From Brachybacterium sacelli (lineage in GTDB: Bacteria > Actinomycetota > Actinomycetes > Actinomycetales > Dermabacteraceae): a stretch of DNA of 64,000 nucleotides. The stretch lies in the NCBI RefSeq assembly GCF_017876545.1, contig NZ_JAGIOD010000001.1:930001-994000 (forward strand). Direction: 5' to 3'. A program made the position numbers and the translations under genes. A model generated the notes under the pieces. It had not been told where the DNA came from. It was given only the letters and a program-made list of their open reading frames with translations, and did no database searches. Of the stretch, positions 57,011-64,000 are shown piece after piece. Within the stretch, counting starts at the first letter, position 1. The number at the start of each line of letters is the position of its first letter.

Positions 57011-57705
57011 GACGCGGTCCTCCCGTAGAGCGCGGCGACCTCGGGCGAGTCGAGCCACCCCGAGCCGGTGCCCGACTGCGGCCAGCCTTCCGGGGAGTCC
57101 TGCCACCTCTCCTGGCGGCCGTAGGGGAGCACGTCCATCAGCGCGAAGGTGTAGGTGAGCTGTTCGGTGCCGCGGCCGGTCGTGTGCCAGGTGCGGAAGA
57201 CTCGGTCACCGTCGCGGAGGAACACGTTCACGGCGAAGCCACCCCCGGGCGGGGCGTCCACGTCGGCCCCGAAGGAGCTGTGGGCCGTCGAGTACCAGTC
57301 CATCTCGTTGCCCACCTTCTCCCGGTAGGCGAGTGCCTCGTCGATCTGCCCCTGGGTGACGACGACGAAACGGGCGTCGTAGCGGCGCAGGAATTCGAGC
57401 CGGGTGAACTGGTGGGTGCAGCTCGTGCAGCCGCCGCACTGCCACTCGGCGCCGGGGGACCACATGTGGTGGTACGTGACCAGTTGGGACTGGCCGTCGA
57501 AGAGGTCCACCAGGCGCACGGGCCCGTCCTTCGACTCCAGGGTGTACTCGGGCATCTCGACCATCGGCAGACGGCGGCGCTGGGCGGCGATGGCGTCGAG
57601 TTCTCGGGTGGCGGCCTTCTCGCGTACCCGCAGAGCGTCGAGCTCGCTCTGCCATGTGCTGGTGTCGACGACGGGTGGGAGGGCGGTCGGGATCGTGGCC
57701 ATCAT
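57007..57705 (-). CDS. DUF899-family thioredoxin-like protein
   Basis: A 232-residue protein of the DUF899 family, a thioredoxin-fold group of unknown function. The N-terminal helix is charged (V-R-E-K-A-A-T-R-E-L-D-A-I-A). The fold's centre has L-F-D-G-Q-S-Q-L-V-T-Y-H-H-M-W, followed by the Cys-rich W-Q-C-G-G-C-T-S-C, expected to be redox-active or metal-binding. D-W-Y-S-T and N-V-F-L-R-D-G-D-R-V-F-R-T-W follow as in the family. It is co-translated with the SRPBCC protein and is divergent from a TetR regulator across a 90-base gap with an inverted repeat. Two adjacent Met codons mark the start; GAGAGC lies upstream. Confidence 0.88.
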   Translation of the reverse strand: MMATIPTALPPVVDTSTWQSELDALRVREKAATRELDAIAAQRRRLPMVEMPEYTLESKDGPVRLVDLFDGQSQLVTYHHMWSPGAEWQCGGCTSCTHQFTRLEFLRRYDARFVVVTQGQIDEALAYREKVGNEMDWYSTAHSSFGADVDAPPGGGFAVNVFLRDGDRVFRTWHTTGRGTEQLTYTFALMDVLPYGRQERWQDSPEGWPQSGTGSGWLDSPEVAALYGRTAS

Positions 57706-57736
57706 GCTCTCCTGAGATCAGTGGGATACAGTGCAT

Positions 57737-57773
57737 GTTAACGCCGTACACATTCGGTGTGAACACCGTAAAC
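57737..57773. promoter_or_regulatory. TetR-type inverted repeat between DUF899 and tetR genes
   Basis: GTTAACGCCGTACAC (57737-57751) and GTGAACACCGTAAAC (57759-57773) are inverted copies with 11 of 15 positions matching across a 7-base spacer. This AT-richer patch lies in the 90-base divergent gap and is the natural operator for the adjacent TetR protein, controlling both directions. Confidence 0.65.
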
Positions 57774-57795
57774 TTCGAGGAGTTGAGCGTCAAGG

Positions 57796-58545
57796 GTGTC
57801 GGAGAGATCGCGTCCCTATCACCATGGTGACCTGCGCGCGGCGCTGGTGGCCGAGGCGCTCGAGGTCGCCCGCTGCGGTCCCACGGCGCTCTCCCTGCGC
57901 GAGGTGACACGTCGCGTCGGCGTCTCGCCGGCGGCCGCCTACCGGCACTTCCGCGACCGCTCAGCGCTGATGGGCGCGCTGGCCTCCGAGATCCAGGACC
58001 GCATGGTCGCGCGGATGCGGGCACGGGACGAGAGCCTCACCGAGCAGGACCCGCAGAATGCCGCTCTGCTCCGGTTGCGCGGGGTGGGACTGGGCTACAT
58101 CGACTTCGCTCTCGAGGAGCCGGGTTGGTTCGAGCTGGCGTTCTTCGGGCCGGCCGACGAGGACGGCCTGCCCTCGAGCGTGCGGGTGCCACCGGCGAGC
58201 GGCGCCCGTTTGGGGCCTGCAGCCGTGAGCGGTTCCCGTCCGGGGGCCGCGGCTGCGAACGCATCCCGTCCGGGCAGCTCGCCCGGGCGCGGCACCGATC
58301 CGGCGGGCTCGCCCGCCCTGCGGCAGGTGCCGCCCTTCGCCGAGCTGATGGCTGCGTTGGATGAGTGCGCGGCGACCGGGGCGCTGTCCCCCGAGCGACG
58401 GCGCGGGGCCGAGTTCTCCTGCTGGTCCGCGGTGCACGGGTGCGCCGAGCTGATGGTGCACGGCCCGCTGCGGGGAGCTCCCGGCCCCGTGGTGCGTGAA
58501 GTCGCCGAACGCGTCGTCGACGACATCGTCGCCGGGGTCCGTTGA
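57796..58545 (+). CDS. TetR-family transcriptional regulator
   Basis: A 249-residue repressor. The N-terminal helix-turn-helix (about residues 10-55) has Y-H-H-G-D-L-R-A-A-L-V, A-L-S-L-R-E-V-T-R-R-V-G-V-S-P-A-A-A-Y-R-H-F, a standard TetR recognition region ending Y-R-H-F. A ligand domain with the TetR_C WHG-like pattern G-L-G-Y-I-D-F-A-L-E-E-P-G-W-F-E-L follows. Residues about 135-175 are a low-complexity Ala/Gly/Pro/Ser/Arg insertion, unusual for the family and probably a flexible loop. The start is GTG 57796. It is divergent from the DUF899-SRPBCC pair and likely represses it and itself. Confidence 0.88.
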   Translation: MSERSRPYHHGDLRAALVAEALEVARCGPTALSLREVTRRVGVSPAAAYRHFRDRSALMGALASEIQDRMVARMRARDESLTEQDPQNAALLRLRGVGLGYIDFALEEPGWFELAFFGPADEDGLPSSVRVPPASGARLGPAAVSGSRPGAAAANASRPGSSPGRGTDPAGSPALRQVPPFAELMAALDECAATGALSPERRRGAEFSCWSAVHGCAELMVHGPLRGAPGPVVREVAERVVDDIVAGVR

Positions 58546-58710
58546 GCCGCGCGATGCACGGAAGGCAGCCCCTCCGCACGATACGCAGAGCGCTGCCCGT
58601 CCGTTCCCTCGATCCGCTTCATCCGCGATGCGTTTCGGTGGAATGGACGTGGGGGCCGAGGCGTATCGGGCCGTTGTGCAGCACGACGCGGCCCCGCGAG
58701 TGGGCTACGG

Positions 58711-60303
58711 TCAGCTGTGGGCGCCTCCGCCGGTGAGCACGTCCTGCCTGGTGGGGGCCGGGATCTCCGGATCGAAGGGGATCATCGGGCGGTTGATCCG
58801 GGAGTGGCCGAGGCGCACCAGGTCCTGGTCCACGCCTCCCGGGGTCAGGGCCAGCAGCCAGTCCGCGGCGGCCTCGTACTGATCGGGTTCGAGGTAGCCC
58901 ATCTTCACGGTGACCACGTCGAAGCCGGTCATCGACAGCCCGAGGCGCTCGAACATCTCGTGGCGCGCCCACTGGGAGCGCCGGGCGGTGACCATCACGG
59001 TCAGCCCCGTCGGCCGGTCTCCCTCGAGCACGCGCAGTGCGGCGGCGCGACCTGTCGGGCCCGTCTCGTCCAGCGCCGACACCTCGGCGCGCAGCCGCAC
59101 CGGTCCCGGGTCCCGGGTGTCGATCCGGGCCCCCACCGCGAACTCGCCGCGGCCGCCGACGCCCAGCTCGTGGGCGGCGTCGGCGGAGACCTCATCGACC
59201 AGCGAGACCATCAGCGCGCTGACCCGCCCGGAGAGGATCTCCTCGCGGTCCAGGAGCCGGGCCAGGCAGTAGGTGGTGTCGTCGGCCCCGCCCGCGCCCG
59301 GATTGTCCCCGGAGTCGGAGATCCAGAACGGGCGTGCCTCGGACGCCAGGGCGCGGTCCAGGCATTCGGTGAAGCTGCCGGTGGGGGCCACGAACTCGAA
59401 GTCGTGGCGGGCCTGCCACACGGTGCCGGCGAGCTCGAGGGCGGCTGCGTCGACCGCTGCGGCGTCGTCCCCGACGGCGACGATCGCCGCCTGGCAGCGA
59501 GGCTGGTCGGCCCAGGCGAAGCCGATCCAGCAGGAGATGTCGGTGATGCCGTCGCGCTGCGTGATCGCGGGGATGCCCGCGTAGATCGACTTCGCCGGTT
59601 CGATGCGGGTGGAGGTCTTCTCCCCGGGCAGCAGGATCGGCACGTGCACCAGCGCCTTGTGGGGCAGTGCGCCGCCGTCGCGCACCCGGGCGGCCGTCCC
59701 CACGAGGTCACGCAGGCCGCGCTCGCGGGTCTCCCAGGCGTCGATGTGCGGCGCGTGGCGGTAGCAGGTCAGCAGGTCACAGGCCTCGAACAGGGTGTGC
59801 GAGACGTTGCCGTGCAGATCCATCGCGGTGCCCACCACGGCGTCCGGGCCGATCACCGCGCGGATCGCGGTGATCAGATCGCCCTCGGCGTCCTCGAGCC
59901 CGACCACGCTCATGGCCCCGTGGATGTCGAAGAAGAAGCCGTCCAGCGCCTGCTCGGCGTGCGCGGCGGCCAGCCCGTCGACGATCTCCTGCTTCCAGGC
60001 CTCGTAGGCCTCGCGCTCCAGCTGACCACCGGGCAATGCCCGCGCGTGCAGCACGCCGACGTACTCCGCGGCCTCGCGCAGCGCCTGACCGGAGGTCGAG
60101 CCGTCAGCGAAGAAGGGGTAGCGCTCCAGGATCGCCCCGGTGCCGCGCCGCACCTCGAAGTCCTGCTCGGAGGAGCGGTACGGGGTGAAGGTCGAGGACT
60201 CGATCGCGATCCCCGCGATGCCGATGCGGGGGAGGGGGCCGCTGCCGCGCGCGTCGGGCCGGGAGAGCTCTGTCGGGTGCGTGGACGGCGTCGTCGCAGA
60301 CAT
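58711..60303 (-). CDS. M81-family (MlrC-like) metalloprotein
   Basis: A 530-residue protein of the M81/MlrC family. The founding member MlrC hydrolyses the linear microcystin peptide; most others are uncharacterised. Seen here are I-G-I-A-G-I-A-I-E-S-S-T-F near residue 27, D-I-H-G-A-M and D-L-H-G-N-V-S (likely zinc ligands), C-Y-R-H-A-P-H-I-D, S-D-S-G-D-N-P-G-A-G-G, and V-V-T-V-K-M-G-Y near the end. The ATG at 60303 is chosen over upstream starts because GGAG lies about 9 bases before it. It is divergent from a GH29 fucosidase gene, 106 bases apart. The substrate is unknown. Confidence 0.85.
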   Translation of the reverse strand: MSATTPSTHPTELSRPDARGSGPLPRIGIAGIAIESSTFTPYRSSEQDFEVRRGTGAILERYPFFADGSTSGQALREAAEYVGVLHARALPGGQLEREAYEAWKQEIVDGLAAAHAEQALDGFFFDIHGAMSVVGLEDAEGDLITAIRAVIGPDAVVGTAMDLHGNVSHTLFEACDLLTCYRHAPHIDAWETRERGLRDLVGTAARVRDGGALPHKALVHVPILLPGEKTSTRIEPAKSIYAGIPAITQRDGITDISCWIGFAWADQPRCQAAIVAVGDDAAAVDAAALELAGTVWQARHDFEFVAPTGSFTECLDRALASEARPFWISDSGDNPGAGGADDTTYCLARLLDREEILSGRVSALMVSLVDEVSADAAHELGVGGRGEFAVGARIDTRDPGPVRLRAEVSALDETGPTGRAAALRVLEGDRPTGLTVMVTARRSQWARHEMFERLGLSMTGFDVVTVKMGYLEPDQYEAAADWLLALTPGGVDQDLVRLGHSRINRPMIPFDPEIPAPTRQDVLTGGGAHS

Positions 60304-60409
60304 GGGGATGCTCCAGAGGCTCAAGCGGTTGATACTGGGTACGGACATCCTTCCACCCCGACCGTCGTCCCCGCCATGAGCGCGCCGAGGCGCTCGTAGG
60401 AGCATGCCG

Positions 60410-61792
60410 ATGATCAGCTTCGATGACCGCCACGGTCCGGCCGACGCCGCCGCGGCAGCGGAGTACCCCGACCTCGCCGTCCCCGACTGGTATCGCGACG
60501 CGAAGCTCGGCGTGTTCGTGCATTGGGGGCTGTACTCAGTGCCCGCCTGGGCCGACGTCCTGGACCGCCGCGACGTCACCGCCGAGAACGCCTACGCCCG
60601 CCACCAGTACGCCGAGTGGTATGCGAACACCGTGCGGATCGACGGCAGCCCCACCCGCGAGCGGCACGAGCGGCTGTACGGCGTCGGGCACTCCTACGAG
60701 GACTTCGCCGACGACTGGCAGCCTTCCCCGGAGGCGGCCCGCGGCATCGTGGACCTCGCGGCGCGGGCGGGTGCGCGGTACCTGGTGCCGACGACCAAGC
60801 ATCACGACGGGTTCTGCCTGTGGGACAGCGCCACCACATCCTTCACCGCCGCCCGTCGCGGCCCCGGCCAGGACCTGATCGCCGAGGTCGCCGCGGCCGC
60901 GCGGGAAGCCGGGCTGCGCCTGGGGCTGTACTACTCCGGCGCCCACGACTGGCACGCGAGCGACTATCCGCCGCTGACCTCGAACGACGATCTCTTCGCG
61001 CTGCGCCGCAACGATGAGCGGTTCGCGGGATTCGCCGCCGCCCAGCTGCGAGAACTGATCGAGCGTTTCGCCCCGGACCTGCTGTGGAACGACATCGACT
61101 GGCCCGACGCCGGCAAGTACCACGGCGCGGGTTCCCTGCAGCAGCTGTTCCGCGAGCACCTCGCTGCGGTCCCGGACGGCCTGGTCAACGACCGATGGGG
61201 CGTGCCGGTGCACGGCGTGCTCACCCGCGAGTACCAGGACATCGAGTCGGTGCAGGAGGAGGCCTTCGAATCCACCCGCGGACTGGGCCTCTCCTTCGGT
61301 TACAACGCCGACGAGTCCGCCGAGCACGCCCTCGACGGCCCCGAGCTGATCCGGCTGCTGGCCGACGTGGTCTCCAAGAACGGGAACCTGCTGATCAACG
61401 TCGGCCCCCGCGCCGACGGCAGCATCCCCGAGCTGCAGCGCCGCGCCCTCGAGGAACTGGGGGACTGGCTGGGCAGGCACGGGCCGGCGATCTACGGGAC
61501 GAGGCCGTGGAGGCACGAAGCGGTGCGGGTACCGCCGGACGGTGTGCGCTTCACGTGCGGCCGCGACACTGACGGGCGCGAGGTGATGCACATGCTGCTG
61601 CTGGACCCTGACGCCGGCCCCGTCACGCTCGAGACGCAGGTCTCGGCAGCTGTCCGGGACATCGCGCAGGTGCCCGAGGGTGCGGCTGGGAAAGCCGGCG
61701 CCCCCGGAGGGTCCTGCGACGGCGGGCGCGTCACGTTGACCCCGCGTCCCGGGGAGCGCGCCGTCTCCGTGGTGACCCTGCCGCTGCGGTGA
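60410..61792 (+). CDS. Alpha-L-fucosidase (GH29), cytoplasmic
   Basis: A 460-residue glycoside hydrolase of family 29. The (beta/alpha)8 domain begins G-V-F-V-H-W-G-L-Y-S-V-P, has the substrate-binding K-H-H-D-G-F-C-L-W, and the nucleophile Asp228 in L-L-W-N-D-I-D-W-P. V-S-K-N-G-N-L-L-I-N-V-G-P follows, then a short C-terminal beta domain. There is no signal peptide or membrane segment, so it should cleave imported fuco-oligosaccharides inside the cell. I prefer ATG 60410 because the GGAG at 60399 is only one base from the other ATG (60404). Released L-fucose could feed the non-phosphorylating deoxy-sugar acid genes at 24-28 kb, which is speculative. A long hairpin follows downstream. Confidence 0.93.
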   Translation: MISFDDRHGPADAAAAAEYPDLAVPDWYRDAKLGVFVHWGLYSVPAWADVLDRRDVTAENAYARHQYAEWYANTVRIDGSPTRERHERLYGVGHSYEDFADDWQPSPEAARGIVDLAARAGARYLVPTTKHHDGFCLWDSATTSFTAARRGPGQDLIAEVAAAAREAGLRLGLYYSGAHDWHASDYPPLTSNDDLFALRRNDERFAGFAAAQLRELIERFAPDLLWNDIDWPDAGKYHGAGSLQQLFREHLAAVPDGLVNDRWGVPVHGVLTREYQDIESVQEEAFESTRGLGLSFGYNADESAEHALDGPELIRLLADVVSKNGNLLINVGPRADGSIPELQRRALEELGDWLGRHGPAIYGTRPWRHEAVRVPPDGVRFTCGRDTDGREVMHMLLLDPDAGPVTLETQVSAAVRDIAQVPEGAAGKAGAPGGSCDGGRVTLTPRPGERAVSVVTLPLR

Positions 61793-62089
61793 CCCCTCGA
61801 CGCCGACAGCCGTCACAGGTGCTTGCAGAGCGCGGAGGTCGGCAGGTGCCACACGGGGTCGGCCGGCCGTGGGGCCTCGCGGTCCGAGGCGTCCCGGATG
61901 TCCTGAGCCGTGACACGGATTGTCGCCTGAGGACCGATGTCGTCGCGAACATCGGTCCTCTGGCGACAATCCTCGGTGGAGCGACGACTGGGGCTGATCG
62001 GAGCCGGCCGGGGCCGCGGTCTGGGTCGGGGCAATCCGGGGGCGGGCGCCTGGCCGTGGCCGGCCACCGCTCGGGGTGGGGCCGCTGGG
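61793..62089. other. 297-bp convergent gap after the fucosidase gene
   Basis: It lies between two convergent genes and contains the family B hairpin at 61917-61972. Nothing else is recognisable; the 61980-62089 part is G-rich without clear repeats. Confidence 0.5.
61917..61972. repeat. Long hairpin (family B, copy 2), probable bidirectional terminator
   Basis: Bases 61917-61939 and 61950-61972 are 23-base arms with one mismatch around a 10-base loop; the left arm begins GGATTGTCGCCTGAGGACCG. The arm shares TGTCGCC and GGACCGAT with the hairpin at 38122-38177, and the right arm shares ATCG-TCCT and GGCGACA. Its position between convergent stops suits a terminator; the resemblance to another copy suggests a dispersed palindromic element. 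Confidence 0.75.
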
Positions 62090-63511
62090 TCAGTCCGTGC
62101 CCAGCAGGTCCGTGCCCAGCAGCTCCGCGATCTGGGGGTGCCCGGCGACATAGCCCTCCAGCAGCTTCGCACCCAGTTCCGGGGAGCTGACCAGCGGATG
62201 TGTGGCGAAGCCCTGCCAGGCGGCATCGCGGGATCCGGTGACCGCCGCCTCGAGGATCTTCCGCTCGGAGGCCCGCAGAGAGCTCATCAGGCCCAGCCGT
62301 CCGAGCTCGACGGGGGCGATGGGCAGCGGATGCACCCCGTCGGCATCCACCTCGCACAGCACCTCGAGCACCGCATCGGTCGGCAGCTCCGGCACGATCC
62401 GCTCGGAGGCGAGGGCGTCCTGCCGCTCGGCGGAGAGGTTGCCGACGTCGAGGATCATCCGCTCGCGCCGCCCCGTGGCCAACGCCGTCATCAGCCGCAG
62501 CGCCACCTCCTGGTAGCCGCCGCCGGCGACGTCCTCCTCGCGGCGCTCCTCGTCGCGGGACTCGGCCATGTACGTCGCTTCGCGCTCGTGGAGCGTCTCG
62601 CGCCACAGCTCGGCGGGGGAGGAGCAGCAGCTCTCGTCCTCCGCAGCGAGGTAGAAGTCCCCCTGCTGCTTGGCGAGGAACTCCCCGCGAGTGGTCGCGG
62701 CGCCGGTGATCCGCTCGATCGCCGCGGTCGTGTGGAGGTAGTAGTACAGGTACTCGTTGGGCAGCGCGCCGTCGGCCCGCACCCAGTCCTTGCCGATCAG
62801 CCGTGCCTCCTCGATCTCCTCGAGGGCGGCGTCGTCGCCGAGCAGCCCGGGCAAGCGGTCGATCCCGTCGACCGTGACCGCGCGCAGCCACCCCAGGTGG
62901 TTCAGCCCCACGTAGTCGACCTCGGCGCCGCGCTCGCCGGCCACCAGGTCCACATCGAGCAGCCGGCCCACTCGGCGCACCAGACCGATCGGGGTGTCGC
63001 AGATGCCGACGACGCGGTCGCCGAGCACGGAGCGCATCGCCTCGGTGACGATGCCGGCAGGGTTCGTGAAATTGATGGTCCAGGCGTCGGGGGCGAGCTC
63101 GGCGACCGTACGCGCGATGTCCAGGGCGACCGGGATCGTGCGCAGCGCGTACGCGAGCCCGCCCGGACCGATGGTCTCCTGGCCCAGCAGTCCCAGGCCC
63201 AGGGCGACCCGCTCGTCGATGGTGCGGGCCTCGGCGCCGCCCACCCGGACCGCGCTGAAGACGAAGTCGGCGCCGGCGACGGCCTCGCGCAGGTCGGTGG
63301 TCGCGCTCAGGCGGGGCGCGTGGGAGAGGCGCCCTTCCGCCTCGAGCCGCTCGCGCACCCCACCGATGACCTCCGTGATCGTGCGCAGACGGCCGGTGTC
63401 GACGTCCTGCAGGGCGATCTCGTCGACCTGCAGCCCGGTGGCTCCGGTGGCCACGGCTTCGTACACCAGCGGCACGCGGAATCCGCCGCCGCCCAGGATC
63501 GTCAGCTTCAT
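62090..63511 (-). CDS. GH4-family 6-phospho-glycosidase
   Basis: A 473-residue NAD- and Mn-dependent glycosidase of family GH4, which cleaves phosphorylated glycosides by a redox-elimination mechanism. It opens K-L-T-I-L-G-G-G-G for NAD and has R-V-G-G-A-E-A-R, I-N-F-T-N-P-A-G, I-C-D-T-P-I-G with the metal-binding Cys, and G-L-N-H-L-G-W with the catalytic His region. These fit the 6-phospho-beta-glucosidase branch. The chain after residue 300 carries an acidic/Arg-rich segment (E-S-R-D-E-E-R-R-E-E). The ATG at 63511 overlaps the stop of a DeoR regulator by ATGA, so the regulator and enzyme are one operon. No PTS gene is in view. Confidence 0.9.
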   Translation of the reverse strand: MKLTILGGGGFRVPLVYEAVATGATGLQVDEIALQDVDTGRLRTITEVIGGVRERLEAEGRLSHAPRLSATTDLREAVAGADFVFSAVRVGGAEARTIDERVALGLGLLGQETIGPGGLAYALRTIPVALDIARTVAELAPDAWTINFTNPAGIVTEAMRSVLGDRVVGICDTPIGLVRRVGRLLDVDLVAGERGAEVDYVGLNHLGWLRAVTVDGIDRLPGLLGDDAALEEIEEARLIGKDWVRADGALPNEYLYYYLHTTAAIERITGAATTRGEFLAKQQGDFYLAAEDESCCSSPAELWRETLHEREATYMAESRDEERREEDVAGGGYQEVALRLMTALATGRRERMILDVGNLSAERQDALASERIVPELPTDAVLEVLCEVDADGVHPLPIAPVELGRLGLMSSLRASERKILEAAVTGSRDAAWQGFATHPLVSSPELGAKLLEGYVAGHPQIAELLGTDLLGTD

Positions 63512-64000
63512 GGCAGCAGGACCTCCAGCTCCTCCCCCTCCGGGAGGACGAGCGCATCGGGGGCGGGGGAACGGTCGGTGATCAGTCCCGTGAACCGATC
63601 CAGGGAGGAGACCTCGAGGAAGCCCGAGCCGGGCAGCTTCTCGTGATCTGCGAGCAGGAAGGCCGTGGTCGAGACCTCGAGCAGGCCGCGCTTGACCGGC
63701 ACCTCGCTGGGAGTCGAGTCGAGCACCGTCCCGTCGGGCCGGATGCCGGAGGTGCCGAGGAACGCCATGTCGACCCGGACCTGCCGCAGGGCGGACTCGG
63801 TCAGGGTCCCCACGAGCGACTGGTAGTTCGGCCGCAGCAGCCCGCCGAGCACGACGATGTCGACGTCCGGGGCCTCGGCGAGGGCCTGGATCACGGCGAG
63901 CGAGGCCGTGACCACGGTCAGCGACCGCCCGGCGAGCAGGGGGCACATCGCCGCGACGGTGGTGCCGATGTCCAGCGCGATCACGTCACCGTCGGCGATG
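63508..64000 (-). CDS. DeoR-family transcriptional regulator, C-terminal part (cut by window end)
   Basis: The sugar-phosphate-sensing DeoR C-terminal domain, with the N-terminal helix-turn-helix beyond the window. It begins in I-A-D-G-D-V-I-A-L-D-I-G-T-T-V, the phosphate-binding start of the domain, and includes L-T-V-V-T-A-S, V-V-L-G-G-L-L-R-P-N-Y, M-A-F-L-G-T-S-G and L-L-A-D-H-E-K-L, all family marks. The frame is open to the edge. It overlaps the GH4 gene by ATGA and likely regulates it in response to a sugar phosphate. Confidence 0.9.
   Translation of the reverse strand, partial: IADGDVIALDIGTTVAAMCPLLAGRSLTVVTASLAVIQALAEAPDVDIVVLGGLLRPNYQSLVGTLTESALRQVRVDMAFLGTSGIRPDGTVLDSTPSEVPVKRGLLEVSTTAFLLADHEKLPGSGFLEVSSLDRFTGLITDRSPAPDALVLPEGEELEVLLP

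Noticed and set aside
1..64000. Prophage, integrative element or insertion sequence
   Set aside because: I see no integrase, transposase, phage structural gene, attachment-site duplication or strong composition shift, apart from short AT-richer promoter patches.

Overview
This is a high-GC chromosomal window with dense, short-gapped, often 4-bp-overlapping operons, GntR/FCD, TetR, LysR and DeoR regulators, and frequent GTG starts. It looks like a free-living actinobacterium. The family Dermabacteraceae (for example Brachybacterium) is a guess from gene content, not something the sequence proves. I see no rRNA, tRNA, CRISPR, phage or transposase gene. Almost everything concerns uptake and breakdown of plant-derived sugar acids and polyols.

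Layout. 1-2046: the end of an acyl-CoA dehydrogenase, a GntR/FCD regulator and a membrane protein paralogous to one at 55.4 kb. 2155-8194 (minus): an operon that fits D-apionate degradation (OiaX-like decarboxylase, ApnO-like oxidoisomerase, GntP permease, DhaK-family tetrulose kinase, TPI-like tetrulose-phosphate isomerase), divergent from a second GntR/FCD regulator. 9246-12588 (plus): TIM-barrel isomerase, GntP permease, SDR. 12873-20007 (plus): PdxA-type dehydrogenase, a complete tripartite tricarboxylate transporter (TctC-TctB-TctA), FMN 2-hydroxy-acid oxidase, D-2-hydroxyacid dehydrogenase, SDR. 20042-24343 (minus): MFS, KdgT permease, LysR, SDR. 24744-28024 (plus): Zn-dehydrogenase, L-rhamnonate dehydratase, FAH-family hydrolase. 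28092-30052 (minus): an atypical Nramp-like transporter and a small membrane protein. 30609-34574 (plus): 3-hydroxyacyl-CoA-dehydrogenase-like enzyme, GntP permease, DUF1537 sugar-acid kinase. 35091-52303: a divergent myo-inositol locus carrying iolD, iolA, iolE, iolC, an aldolase, iolB, iolG, two sugar/inositol MFS carriers and several accessory enzymes. 52446-54014: GntR/UTRA regulator and SDR. 54149-57705 (minus): TelA and its XpaC-like partner, SRPBCC and DUF899 proteins, divergent from a TetR regulator. 58711-64000: M81-family protein, GH29 alpha-L-fucosidase, GH4 glycosidase and a DeoR regulator cut by the window end.

The strongest non-coding signal is an AT-rich palindrome, ATCCTATAGGAT, in six or seven intergenic promoter positions. 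It lies upstream of one FCD regulator, the lerK-like kinase, the 9.2-kb operon, the pdxA/TTT operon, kdgT and the DUF1537 operon. It suggests one sugar-acid regulon spread over about 30 kb. A second palindrome family, TGTCNNGACA, marks the three inositol promoters. Two families of related hairpins and a 112-bp twin repeat occupy intergenic spaces. Enzyme substrates are inferred from family and neighbours unless stated otherwise.
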